DNA from: Acidobacteriaceae bacterium | Lineage (GTDB): Bacteria; Acidobacteriota; Terriglobia; Terriglobales; Acidobacteriaceae | NCBI GenBank assembly: GCA_021323655.1 | Contig: JAJPKO010000010.1 | Span: 248,001-312,000 of the forward strand | Reading direction: 5' to 3' | Length of the DNA: 64,000 nucleotides | In this document: one piece after another, positions 25,662 to 33,462 of the stretch | How positions within the stretch are numbered: the stretch's first letter is position 1 | Layout of the letters: each line of letters begins with the position of its first letter | Notes under the pieces: generated by a model | Seen by the model: the letters and a program-made list of their open reading frames with translations, nothing else | What the model was told of the DNA's origin: nothing | Databases searched by the model: none | Position numbers and translations under genes: made by a program

Positions 25662-26791
25662 CCGATCACCTCTTCCACTTCTTTCATTAAGCATCTCACC
25701 GGGGCGCGCAACCAACGTGCGTTTTCGTGTATGCGCAAACATTCCAGGCCGTTCCTTGCCTGCAAAGGTAAACGGGCATAGATATCATTTGAAGCAAGCT
25801 TTACCTCCCCTCCAACAAGCACCAGCTCTATGTCTGCGCTTGAGAGCGTAGCCAATCTGGAGGCCGCATCCTCGCCCGTGTCACGGACGGCGATCAAATC
25901 CGCTCGGCCGCCTTCCCGGATTGTTCCTTCCCCACCTTTCAGGCGGAGAATGTTCGCGGGCGCTATCGTCACCATTCGGGATGCTTGTTCCGGAGAAAGT
26001 CCATAGGCAAGGACAGCGAACCGGACCTCATCCAGCAAGTCCCCTGTTCCGGTGATAGGCGAATCGCTCCCCAAGCTTGTGTTCTCAAGTTCATTTATCA
26101 GCCGCCGGTCCGGTAATCTCCCAAAAAGGAAGTAATTTGAGGATGGACACACGATCAGAGATGCATGGCGCTGCTTCATAAGGGCGATCCCGGCGTCGTT
26201 TATAGCCAACCCATGCACGAGCACAGTATTTGCGGCCAGCACTCCGAGCCGGTCAAGGCCAAATATATCCTGCATGGCGAGATCGTCTACTCCTTCACAC
26301 GCGTGAATCATAAAAGGCGCGCCTTCCGGCGTAGCCGCATATGCCCTTGCAAGATCGCCGCCCAGAGCGAGAGAGTGTGCCCATCCATAGCGTTGAACAA
26401 CCCGGACCGGAAAGTCCTTGCGCTGCAGTTCCAGCCAAAGCGGATCATGATGGCAGACCGTAGTGACGCCGCAAAGCAGGTTCCGGATGCCTCCCCACCA
26501 GAGGCGGACATGCTTCGGTATTTGACCATAGGCATGAATTACATCGGCAAGCGTCGCATGAATATCTTCGCCCCAGTCTATGTAATTCCGGTATGGAGGA
26601 TGTCCTAACCGCGGGTACAAAGCGAATTGCAGATGATCATGCGCGTTGATGAGGCCGGGCATTACTAGAAATCCGTCAAGGTCTATTGCCATTTGCGCGG
26701 AAAGCCGGCCGGGCAGGATGCGAGTGATCCGTTCGCCCTTTATTTCAATGGATCGGCTGCCACGGAGGACGAGCGCGTCCGGACTACGCAT
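25580..26791 (-). CDS. Amidohydrolase-superfamily metal-dependent hydrolase/deaminase
   Basis: 403 residues from the ATG at 26791, which overlaps the methyltransferase stop by 8 bp. Starts at 26806 or 26851 are possible. The TIM-barrel metal motif HxH is in MPGLINAHDHLQFALYP. Further ligands are HACEGVDD and VLVHGLAI, and the catalytic aspartate is in LGSDSPITGTG. A composite beta-domain flanks the barrel (GRADLIAVRD). This places it with chlorohydrolase/cytosine deaminase-like enzymes that remove amino or similar groups from heterocycles. With RibA in the cluster a heterocyclic substrate is plausible, but this is inference. Confidence 0.85.
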   Translation of the reverse strand: MRSPDALVLRGSRSIEIKGERITRILPGRLSAQMAIDLDGFLVMPGLINAHDHLQFALYPRLGHPPYRNYIDWGEDIHATLADVIHAYGQIPKHVRLWWGGIRNLLCGVTTVCHHDPLWLELQRKDFPVRVVQRYGWAHSLALGGDLARAYAATPEGAPFMIHACEGVDDLAMQDIFGLDRLGVLAANTVLVHGLAINDAGIALMKQRHASLIVCPSSNYFLFGRLPDRRLINELENTSLGSDSPITGTGDLLDEVRFAVLAYGLSPEQASRMVTIAPANILRLKGGEGTIREGGRADLIAVRDTGEDAASRLATLSSADIELVLVGGEVKLASNDIYARLPLQARNGLECLRIHENARWLRAPVRCLMKEVEEVIGHKRNKNAATSLSPRSLWNALSPLPSA

Positions 26792-27704
26792 GTTTTCTCG
26801 CAACATAGACGCGGAACCGGGACGGCTCGCGGTGCCCGCGCAGTCGGGCAACCCATGGACGCATGGCCCATCTTATGCCATACCAGGGGCGGTGTACCGT
26901 CCAGGTGATAGAGAGCGCCTCCGCGAGCCCCTTGAGACGCTCATCTGTGAGATATTCCTGGCTTCTAATGGAATCCGATGCTGTGCCAAACCTTTGCTGG
27001 AACACAGCCTGCCGCTCGGCCACCATCTGTCTTCCGCTTTCCTCGCATGAGTACCATGGCGTGTCGCTAATAATCAAAATTCCTTCCGGTTTCAGGCAAC
27101 GCAGGGCCTCACGCAGTGTTTCTTCATAATTTTCAGAGTAGTGAAACGACGCGTTGAAGATGACTACATCAAATTGTTCGTTGCGGAAAGGCAGATGAGG
27201 AATCTCTGCCTGAAAGCGGGGAATCGGGACCGATAGATGGCGTTCGAAGTGCATTGCAGCACCGAGCCCATCGTTCTGGTTTGTAAGCAGGTCAACAGCG
27301 ACTGGCTTATGGCCGGCAAGCGACAGCCGAAAACTCATCCAGCAGTTGCCGGCGCCCAAATCGAGTACACGACTGCGATGGAATGGCCTGATCACTCGCC
27401 TGATTATGTAGTCATAGCTCCGGGACCTGATCTTCCATTGATCACTGTTTCGATCGCTGATGTCTTTGTAAGGCAGCGCCGTGTAGAACTCTTCACTCTG
27501 GCTTCCTCTGCCTTCGGCCGACCGGATGCGTTCGTACTCTTCTATAAATTTCGCGTAGTGAAAGGCCCTCTCTTCGGGCAGAGCACACACGATTCCGTCC
27601 TGGACTCTGAATCGAAAGCCACACCTGAAACAGTCGAAGGCTTCGACCACTGCACCGCAACGAGGGCATTGGAGCTCGATGAGGTTTTCAACAGATACTG
27701 TCAT
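26784..27704 (-). CDS. SAM-dependent methyltransferase with N-terminal zinc-ribbon-like segment
   Basis: 306 residues from the ATG at 27704, overlapping the radical SAM stop as ATGA. Residues about 8-35 contain CPRCGAVVEAFDCFRCGF, a likely Zn-binding ribbon like Trm112-type segments. The methyltransferase core follows: RVLDLGAGNCWMSFRLS, PVAVDLLTNQNDG, FRNEQFDVVIFNASFHYSEN, LKPEGILIISDTPW. It sits between the radical SAM gene and the amidohydrolase gene, with overlaps on both sides. Confidence 0.87.
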   Translation of the reverse strand: MTVSVENLIELQCPRCGAVVEAFDCFRCGFRFRVQDGIVCALPEERAFHYAKFIEEYERIRSAEGRGSQSEEFYTALPYKDISDRNSDQWKIRSRSYDYIIRRVIRPFHRSRVLDLGAGNCWMSFRLSLAGHKPVAVDLLTNQNDGLGAAMHFERHLSVPIPRFQAEIPHLPFRNEQFDVVIFNASFHYSENYEETLREALRCLKPEGILIISDTPWYSCEESGRQMVAERQAVFQQRFGTASDSIRSQEYLTDERLKGLAEALSITWTVHRPWYGIRWAMRPWVARLRGHREPSRFRVYVARKHA

Positions 27705-29146
27705 GCTGTGAGCTGTTCTACAGGAACAAATGAACTGGGGGAAAAGGAGAAAGCATCGGGAACGCGGCTCACTGGCTCCATCTGCGCAACTTTCTGCCAC
27801 AGTCGAGCAACATTCTCACCCTCAGGAGACTTCCATGAATCGACTTCGGCATGCAATGCGTCACGTACTGCGCGATAAAAATCTGTAGTGTAAGCCGCCT
27901 TGAACAGGATGCAAAGGTCATCGCTGTCCGTCCAATTGCGCTTGCTCCCGAGTTGGGACTGCACGCGTTCGTAAAAGGCTGTTCCCGGCAAGGGATAAGA
28001 AAATGAGATCCCGATATCGTCCGGGCGTGTGCTCCGCACAAACGCAAGTGTTTCCTGAAGCTCGCGCCAACCCTCTCCGGGGTAACCGAATTGCAGGAAG
28101 AAGCAGGCGCGAATGCCGGCCCTCCTTAGCCGTTCGCGCGCAGTCCTCACCTCCTCGAGCGTAATTCCCTTGTCCATTGCATCCAGGATGGTCTGCGATC
28201 CGGACTCCACTCCCATCCACACCTCGGCGCATCCAGCGGCCTTGAGGCGCAGAACGGTGTCCTCACGCATGAGGTCCGCACGGGACTGCACTTTGAACGG
28301 GAGCGCTGCCTCGCGCTTCGCCACTTCTGCTGCAAACTCCTGCACCCAATTGTGGTTCAGCGCGAATACATCGTCGCCAAACCAGATGTGGTCTACCTTT
28401 GCCCGCTTTAACTGTGCCATTTCTTCCGCTACAGAAGACGCTGCACGAAGATGAAAGCGGTTTCCAGAAACAGGTTTTGCGCACCAGTTGCAGCGAAAAG
28501 GACAGCCACGGCTCGCGACCATGTTGGTGGAAAAGTACCCATGCGCGTTCATCCAGGCCTCTCGATAAGGGCTTAGGCTTACGAGATCTCGCGCAGGAAG
28601 AGGGAGCTCTGCCCACGCTGCATTCTTCGCGAGCGGCTGCCCGGTGCGGACGATTTGCCCGCTCCTGTCCAAGCGTACCAGCCCGTCCAATTCAGCAGGC
28701 TTTTCTCCATGCAGAAGCGCCGAACACAGATCAGCGAGAACGTTCTCCGTTTCTCCGCACAATACATAATCAAATCCATGCGCAAGGAACAACTCCGGGT
28801 TGTCGGTTGAATCGGATCCATGCACGATGACCGTCGCACCCATCCCACGGGCTGCATTTGCAATTTCCCATGCTACCTCTCTCATTCGCGAAAGGCACAT
28901 CTTGGAAAGAAAGTTGAAGTCATCCTCATACACCGCCACGATCTTTGGCTGCTGTTGCTCGAGCAGGCCTATAAACTTTTCTCCTGGCGGCTCCAGCATG
29001 GTGTCAAATACGACCACAGAGATACCGCGTTCGCGTAACGCGGTGGCCGCATAGAGAGTTCCAATGGGCATATACGGCTGCATTTTGCGCAACTGTTTTG
29101 CATCATACGGAAGGTGATACGAATGAGTTAACAGGACATCTGCCAA
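27701..29146 (-). CDS. B12-binding-domain radical SAM enzyme
   Basis: 481 residues if it starts at TTG 29146, which has GAGGTGG just before it. An ATG at 29203 would add 19 residues but lies upstream of the predicted transcription start. The N-terminal cobalamin-binding-like domain (LYAATALRERGISVVVFDTM, TVIVHGSDSTDNPELFL, DYVLCGETENVL) is followed by the radical SAM motif RGCPFRCNWCAKP (C-x3-C-x2-C), WFGDDVFALN and VWMGVESGSQTILDAMDKGI. Relatives methylate unactivated carbons or rearrange skeletons in natural-product pathways. It heads a unit with a methyltransferase and an amidohydrolase. Confidence 0.88.
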   Translation of the reverse strand: MADVLLTHSYHLPYDAKQLRKMQPYMPIGTLYAATALRERGISVVVFDTMLEPPGEKFIGLLEQQQPKIVAVYEDDFNFLSKMCLSRMREVAWEIANAARGMGATVIVHGSDSTDNPELFLAHGFDYVLCGETENVLADLCSALLHGEKPAELDGLVRLDRSGQIVRTGQPLAKNAAWAELPLPARDLVSLSPYREAWMNAHGYFSTNMVASRGCPFRCNWCAKPVSGNRFHLRAASSVAEEMAQLKRAKVDHIWFGDDVFALNHNWVQEFAAEVAKREAALPFKVQSRADLMREDTVLRLKAAGCAEVWMGVESGSQTILDAMDKGITLEEVRTARERLRRAGIRACFFLQFGYPGEGWRELQETLAFVRSTRPDDIGISFSYPLPGTAFYERVQSQLGSKRNWTDSDDLCILFKAAYTTDFYRAVRDALHAEVDSWKSPEGENVARLWQKVAQMEPVSRVPDAFSFSPSSFVPVEQLTA

Positions 29147-29181
29147 AGGCCACCTCGAAGACGCAAAACTGCTCAGGAACC

Positions 29182-29235
29182 AGCGTAGCCTTGAGGCAGG
29201 CATGAAGTTGTCTTCCTATTGTCAACTCAATGTCA
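29182..29235 (-). promoter_or_regulatory. TGACA-repeat promoter of the radical SAM operon
   Basis: Minus-strand half-sites TGACA (29235), TGACA (29224) and AGACA (29213) at 11-bp steps, then 20 bp to TACGCT (29187-29182). The first half-site includes the TGA stop codon of ribA. Confidence 0.65.
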
Positions 29236-29846
29236 TCGTTTGATGGAGGTCCATATCGAAGAAGTGTCCGAGCTTTTCACGTTTGGCGCAAGGTAATTGG
29301 CAGAGTGAGGACCCACAGGTACTGTGGCGCTTACCCGTTCCGTAATTTCGGTTCCTGCAGCCAGCACCGCGTTCATCTTCTCAGGATTGTTTGTCATCAG
29401 CCGTATGGCCGGAAGTTTGAGATGGCGCAGAATTTCCACTGGAAGACGATAATCACGCAGATCAATAGCATGTCCCAGCTTCAAGTTCGCTTCGATCGTA
29501 TCCAGCCCCTGCTCCTGCAGAGCATACGCGCGCAACTTGTCCATCAACCCTATACCACGTCCTTCTTTATGTTCATAGAGCACGACCCCGCGACCCTCTT
29601 TTGTAATCATTCGCAAAGCAAGATGAAGCTGATCGTGACAATCGCAGCGCAACGAATGAAATACGTCCCCGGTTGTGCATTGCGAATGGATGCGGACAAG
29701 AGGCGGAGAGCTGTACAGATCGCCAAGCACGAGGGCCAGCGCTGTCTCAGGACTTCTCTCCGCGTACCCTCCTTCAAAGCCCGCAACCGGAAGTTTGCCC
29801 AAGGTGTGGGAAAGCTGATGTCTGCGATTTGCTTAAGAACAAACAT
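29233..29846 (-). pseudogene. ribA: GTP cyclohydrolase II, interrupted by a 1-nt frameshift near the N-terminus
   Basis: GTP cyclohydrolase II opens GTP to the pyrimidine precursor of riboflavin. The main frame holds the zinc cysteines in HSQCTTGDVFHSLRCDC, the catalytic YEHKEGRGIGLMDKLRAYALQ, EANLKLGHAIDLRDY and RLMTNNPEK. The natural start is the ATG at 29846, with AGGAGT eight bases before it; it gives MFVLKQIADISFPTPWANFR, the expected N-terminus. The frame then slips at about 29783-29790, and the rest (AGFEGGYAERSPETALALV) continues in another frame. One added base would restore a normal protein. It lies between a methyltransferase gene (26 bp upstream) and the radical SAM gene. Loss of function, sequencing error, or use of an internal TTG start cannot be told apart here. 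Confidence 0.82.
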
Positions 29847-29872
29847 GTGGATGACTCCTGTGAGGGCGTAAA

Positions 29873-30688
29873 TCACATCTGCTTTCGCCGGAACTGATAC
29901 AGCACATGATCTCCCAGCATGGCCAGCGGTCGCGAAAGAACACCGTCTACGCGTTCCATGACTGTGAGGAGCCGCGGATGCTGAGAAATCCATGGCTCTG
30001 CTGCGCTCGGCGGAACGGTCACGCCAATGCCGATGCGTTTTTCAAGCACGAACCATTGGCTAAATGAGCGCACAATCTGGGCGCGGCGATGATATACAAC
30101 CTCAAACTCGTGCTTCGCCAGTCTCGCCGGCGCTGCGCCGTGCTTGAAGCGCCTGAACGCCTGGGTCGGCCGACCGCGGAGTGTTTCCACTATCATCTCA
30201 GCCGGACAGCATGTGCCAAACAAAACCAGCATTGCAGCTGCTCCGGGCATCAACATCCGGGCCAGCCCACGCGCAACCGCCCCCAGGTCTGCGACACAGT
30301 TCAGAGGCGCAAAATTTGAGAAGGCCCCATTAAATAATGGCTGCCCCGAAGCACAATATCGCTCGGCAAAATTCTCCAGATCTTCTCCTGCACACACCTC
30401 CGCTTCGCTTCCAAACGGCACCAGCTTTTCTCTAGCGATGCCGACCATTGAAGGCGACGGGTCCGTCAGCAGGACATTAAATCCGATGGCAGCCAGAAAG
30501 GACGCATCCTCACCTGTACCCCCGCCCACTTCCAGAATGCGACCTTTGCTGGGAAACTGCTGTAGAAGGGCGGCCCGCACGGCCTGGCGCTGCGCGGACA
30601 CGCTCTTCCATGTGCCGAACCGCGAATCAAACACTGGCGCGATCGCGTCAAAAGCCAGCGCTGAGGGACTCAAAGAAGATCTGGTCAT
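29873..30688 (-). CDS. Class I SAM-dependent methyltransferase
   Basis: 271 residues from the ATG at 30688, overlapping the stop of the upstream gene as ATGA. Motif I is GRILEVGGGTGEDASFLAA, motif II region NVLLTDPSPSMVGIAREKL, then FNGAFSNFAPLNCVADLGAV and LMPGAAAMLVLFG. The C-terminal part is larger than in minimal enzymes (RAQIVRSFSQWFVLEKRIGI). Its partner genes are the nucleotidyltransferase-like gene before it and ribA after it. The substrate is unknown, but it resembles small-molecule rather than rRNA methyltransferases. Confidence 0.85.
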   Translation of the reverse strand: MTRSSLSPSALAFDAIAPVFDSRFGTWKSVSAQRQAVRAALLQQFPSKGRILEVGGGTGEDASFLAAIGFNVLLTDPSPSMVGIAREKLVPFGSEAEVCAGEDLENFAERYCASGQPLFNGAFSNFAPLNCVADLGAVARGLARMLMPGAAAMLVLFGTCCPAEMIVETLRGRPTQAFRRFKHGAAPARLAKHEFEVVYHRRAQIVRSFSQWFVLEKRIGIGVTVPPSAAEPWISQHPRLLTVMERVDGVLSRPLAMLGDHVLYQFRRKQM

Positions 30689-31923
30689 GACTGGCTGTCC
30701 AGATGCTGGCCCCAACGGCGCGATTCCATTGCATAGCGAAGTCCCTCAACCAAATGGAAGCGTATGCGAGAAAAAACAAACCGAACCTGTATTTTGTAGC
30801 GCGCGAGCTTGGTTGTAAATGTTTCGCCAGTCTCCTCACGGACAACTGTCGTCGGCAACTGGGATGGCAACAGGGATTTTTTCCATGGCCGTATTGCAGG
30901 AATTCCGGAAGCCTCAAGTTCCCTTTGCAGCAAGAGGTAAAGCTTCGTTCCGGGATGCTCACTGAACACCGCGCGCTGGCCGTAGAGTTCGATCCAAAGT
31001 TGTGCCCAGCCAGGCAGCCGATCCGCTGTCCAGACACTCAACGCCCGCGGAGCAAACTCACCCATGATGGCGGTCAATAGGCCAATCACTATTCCAATGC
31101 CGAAGCAGCACCTTCTGTCCTCTTCATCTCTCGCCCGAAGCCCATTCCAAAATTCATCATCGTGTCTCCGGGCGCACACATGGCGATAAAACTCCAGCAA
31201 ATGCGATACACGGACGAACGCATTGCACACATCTTTAAAGGCATGCATCGCCTGCCCCAGAAAAAGGTCCTCGGGAGATAGTACCGGCATCGTAACGCCG
31301 AACATCTCGCGATAAACAATACGGTCCAGCCGGGACTCTTTCGCTTTCGACTCCGGCTCCATATGCAGTTCCACAGTGCGATATGGAAGGTCTTTGTAGA
31401 AGTCGCGTACCGAAACATAAGGGCTTTCATGGATCTTGAACTCCCACGTCGCCCCTTTGTTGGCATACAGCCGGTATCCTCTTTGCTCAAGAATCTGCCG
31501 GGCCATGGGTGCGCCCTCCACCGAGACCAGATAATCAAGATCGAACTGGTGCCTCAGTTCCGGATGGGGCACGGAAAGCGGAGTGAGTGAAATGCCCTTC
31601 ATAACGCTGTAACGAAGCCGAGCCTTTTGGAAGGCATGCTGAATGGCAACAGATTCGCGGACAAGCCCACCTGTTCGCTGAATATTGTCATTCAGGTCCC
31701 CCTGCAGCCGTTTCAGAACAGGTGGCGGAAAAGCGCTGGTCAATCCTCTCTGTGTTGTCTGCTCCAGGAAATATAGGGCCAAACCACTTATATCAAGCCA
31801 ATGCAGAAACCTTCGCCATTGCCGGGGAGAAAGACCTGTCAGGCGGTCAGGCTTTAAGGCATTTGACTCAGAGAAGCTGCGCAGGACATCTCGAAAAAGT
31901 CCTTGTTGCGAATTCAATCGCAT
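30685..31923 (-). CDS. Nucleotidyltransferase-like protein (NTP_transf_5 type)
   Basis: 412 residues from the ATG at 31923, with GGAGAA upstream; a longer frame to 32064 is unsupported. The central part ARLRYSVMKGISLTPLSV, then HQFDLDYLVSVEGAPMARQI, matches the K-G and D-x-D pattern of the family called uncharacterised nucleotidyltransferase (NTP_transf_5). Later, VELHMEPESKAK and VLSPEDLFLGQAMHAFKDV are also typical. This family turns up in lasso-peptide and polysaccharide gene clusters with unproven roles. It heads the unit nucleotidyltransferase - methyltransferase - ribA. Confidence 0.78.
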   Translation of the reverse strand: MRLNSQQGLFRDVLRSFSESNALKPDRLTGLSPRQWRRFLHWLDISGLALYFLEQTTQRGLTSAFPPPVLKRLQGDLNDNIQRTGGLVRESVAIQHAFQKARLRYSVMKGISLTPLSVPHPELRHQFDLDYLVSVEGAPMARQILEQRGYRLYANKGATWEFKIHESPYVSVRDFYKDLPYRTVELHMEPESKAKESRLDRIVYREMFGVTMPVLSPEDLFLGQAMHAFKDVCNAFVRVSHLLEFYRHVCARRHDDEFWNGLRARDEEDRRCCFGIGIVIGLLTAIMGEFAPRALSVWTADRLPGWAQLWIELYGQRAVFSEHPGTKLYLLLQRELEASGIPAIRPWKKSLLPSQLPTTVVREETGETFTTKLARYKIQVRFVFSRIRFHLVEGLRYAMESRRWGQHLDSQS

Positions 31924-32063
31924 TCCCGCTGTTCTCCGGCCTGGCACTGACACAAAAAAAGACACCCGATTGCCGCAGCAGCTTCTGCATCTGGTATGGA
32001 TTGTTGACCAAGCGCGTGGATCATTTGGCCCTCCTGATGCCCGGCAGGTTCGTGCTGATTGCA

Positions 32064-32116
32064 AGGCTACCTATGATCCACCCGCTAGTTGTCACTGTTT
32101 TGTCAGCCGAATGTTA
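32064..32116 (-). promoter_or_regulatory. TGACA-repeat promoter of the nucleotidyltransferase-methyltransferase-ribA unit
   Basis: Minus-strand half-sites TAACA (32116), TGACA (32105) and TGACA (32094) at 11-bp steps, then 19 bp from TGACAA to TAGCCT (32069-32064). Confidence 0.62.
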
Positions 32117-32117
32117 T
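32089..32117 (+). promoter_or_regulatory. Sigma-70-like promoter of the 49-residue peptide gene, overlapping the TGACA repeats
   Basis: TTGTCA (32089-32094), 17-bp spacer, TGTTAT (32112-32117). The -35 hexamer is an inverted TGACA half-site, the same design as the response regulator's own promoter at 18540-18580. Confidence 0.5.
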
Positions 32118-32169
32118 CGCTTATTGCCGCAAGACCAGGATTTTGGGCAAGTTGCGGAAAAGAAGTACC

Positions 32170-32319
32170 ATGACCGACCAGTGGAAGCCGAAGGGACCTG
32201 GCAGACCCACACTACTTGTAGGAGCCTCTACAAGTGACTGCAACCACGCTGCGGTTGTCCAGCCCGCAACCCCTGGTCTCCCGACATGCGTTCCGGTAAA
32301 ACCACGCTCGGCTGCCTAA
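32170..32319 (+). CDS. Small peptide of 49 residues, possible RiPP-type precursor
   Basis: The ATG at 32170 follows AAAAGAAG and ends at TAA 32319, giving MTDQWKPKGPGRPTLLVGAS then TSDCNHAAVV, a Pro-rich stretch and KPRSAA. It has no signal peptide. The N-terminal half (W-K-P, then RPTLLVGAST) loosely resembles leader regions of the P-x-L-x-x-x-G type bound by RiPP recognition domains. The second half has two cysteines (residues 24 and 40) and many prolines. It is read from a promoter that overlaps the TGACA boxes of the nucleotidyltransferase operon, and is followed by a strong hairpin. No cyclase, protease or recognition-element protein is visible, so the precursor idea is a hypothesis. Confidence 0.45.
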   Translation: MTDQWKPKGPGRPTLLVGASTSDCNHAAVVQPATPGLPTCVPVKPRSAA

Positions 32320-32342
32320 CCACGATGAAGAAGTGAACTTAA

Positions 32343-32380
32343 CAGGGACTGCGCAGGTCTCAGCGAATGCGCAGTCCCTG
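32343..32380. terminator. Bidirectional hairpin between the peptide gene and tdh
   Basis: Perfect 13-bp stem CAGGGACTGCGCA (32343-32355) and TGCGCAGTCCCTG (32368-32380) with a 12-nt loop, between two converging genes. Only a weak T-rich stretch (GTTAAGTT) follows on the minus strand, so it may work as a terminator for tdh or as an mRNA-end stabiliser for both. Confidence 0.6.
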
Positions 32381-32383
32381 GCC

Positions 32384-33424
32384 TCAGGCAAGGCCCTGCC
32401 AGTTGAGAATGACTTTGCCGGAATTGCCCGAGCGCATCGCTTCAAAGCCATTCTCAAATTCACTCCAGTCATAACGGTGCGTAATGACTTTTGAGATATC
32501 GAGACCGGATTGCAGCATGACGGTCATCTTGTACCAGGTTTCGTACATCTCGCGTCCATAGATTCCGCGAATGGTGTACTGATTAAAGATCACCTTGGCC
32601 CAATCAATGGCCATCTCTGACGGTGACGGAATGCCGAGCAGGGCAACTTTTGCGCCATGGCTCAGATTGGTGAGCATGTCCCGAAAGGCATGAGCATTAC
32701 CCGACATTTCCAGTCCAATGTCGAACCCCTCCTGCATGCCCAACTGCTCCTGCACCTGGGTGAGGGTTGTTTCGCGCGGATTCACTGCCTTCGTTACGCC
32801 CGCAGCGTGCCGCGCAAGCTCGAGCCTGTACGGATTAAGGTCAGTAATCACCACGTGTCGCGCCGCCGCATGTTTGGCGACAGCCGCGGCCATAATGCCG
32901 ATGGGCCCTGCGCCGGTGACCAGCACGTCCTCACCCAGCACCGGGAATGCAAGGGCGGTATGCACAGCATTTCCCAGAGGATCAAAGATCGCTGCCACCT
33001 CCAGAGGAACCTCAGGAGCGTGCCGCCAGATGTTTGTCATCGGCAGCACAATGTATTCGGCGAAAGCGCCAGCACGGTTTACGCCTACGCCCGATGTGTG
33101 TGCACAAAGATGACGGCGGCCCGCAAGGCAATTGCGACATCGCCCGCAAACCACATGGCCTTCGCCGCTGACCCGGTCACCCACATGAAAGTCCGTGACA
33201 TTGGAGCCGACTTCCACGATCTCACCTACAAACTCATGACCGATGACGAGCGGCACGGGAATGGTCTTTTGCGCCCATGTGTCCCACTCGTAGATGTGCA
33301 GGTCTGTGCCGCAAATCCCCGTGGCCAGCACGCGAATCTTTACATCATTGATTCCCACCTGCGGCTCAGGAACGTCCTCGATCCAGAGTCCCCGCTCGGC
33401 CCTTGCCTTTACCAGAGCTTTCAT
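32384..33424 (-). CDS. tdh: L-threonine 3-dehydrogenase
   Basis: 346 residues, the standard length. It is a zinc-dependent medium-chain dehydrogenase that oxidises threonine to 2-amino-3-oxobutyrate with NAD. Seen: catalytic zinc region [20 protein letters not shown] and [12 protein letters not shown], the structural zinc cysteines in [15 protein letters not shown], and the Rossmann motif [18 protein letters not shown]. The DTWAQKT stretch is typical of threonine dehydrogenase rather than sorbitol dehydrogenase. GAGGAAA precedes the ATG. Its pathway partner kbl is at 4687-5904 in this window, not adjacent as in many bacteria. Confidence 0.92.
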   Translation of the reverse strand: MKALVKARAERGLWIEDVPEPQVGINDVKIRVLATGICGTDLHIYEWDTWAQKTIPVPLVIGHEFVGEIVEVGSNVTDFHVGDRVSGEGHVVCGRCRNCLAGRRHLCAHTSGVGVNRAGAFAEYIVLPMTNIWRHAPEVPLEVAAIFDPLGNAVHTALAFPVLGEDVLVTGAGPIGIMAAAVAKHAAARHVVITDLNPYRLELARHAAGVTKAVNPRETTLTQVQEQLGMQEGFDIGLEMSGNAHAFRDMLTNLSHGAKVALLGIPSPSEMAIDWAKVIFNQYTIRGIYGREMYETWYKMTVMLQSGLDISKVITHRYDWSEFENGFEAMRSGNSGKVILNWQGLA

Positions 33425-33462
33425 TCGTTTTCCTCTTCTGTCATTATGCCCGGATGAAGCGG

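Noticed and set aside
20725-29846. Programmed frameshifting in ribB and ribA
   Set aside because: Neither junction has a recognisable slippery heptamer followed by a stimulatory hairpin. A lost base or sequence error is simpler.
32170-32319. Lasso peptide cluster
   Set aside because: A leader with Thr at -2 and an Asp at ring position 8 can be drawn on the peptide, but no lasso cyclase, B-protein or leader protease is in the window. The weaker label of possible precursor is used.
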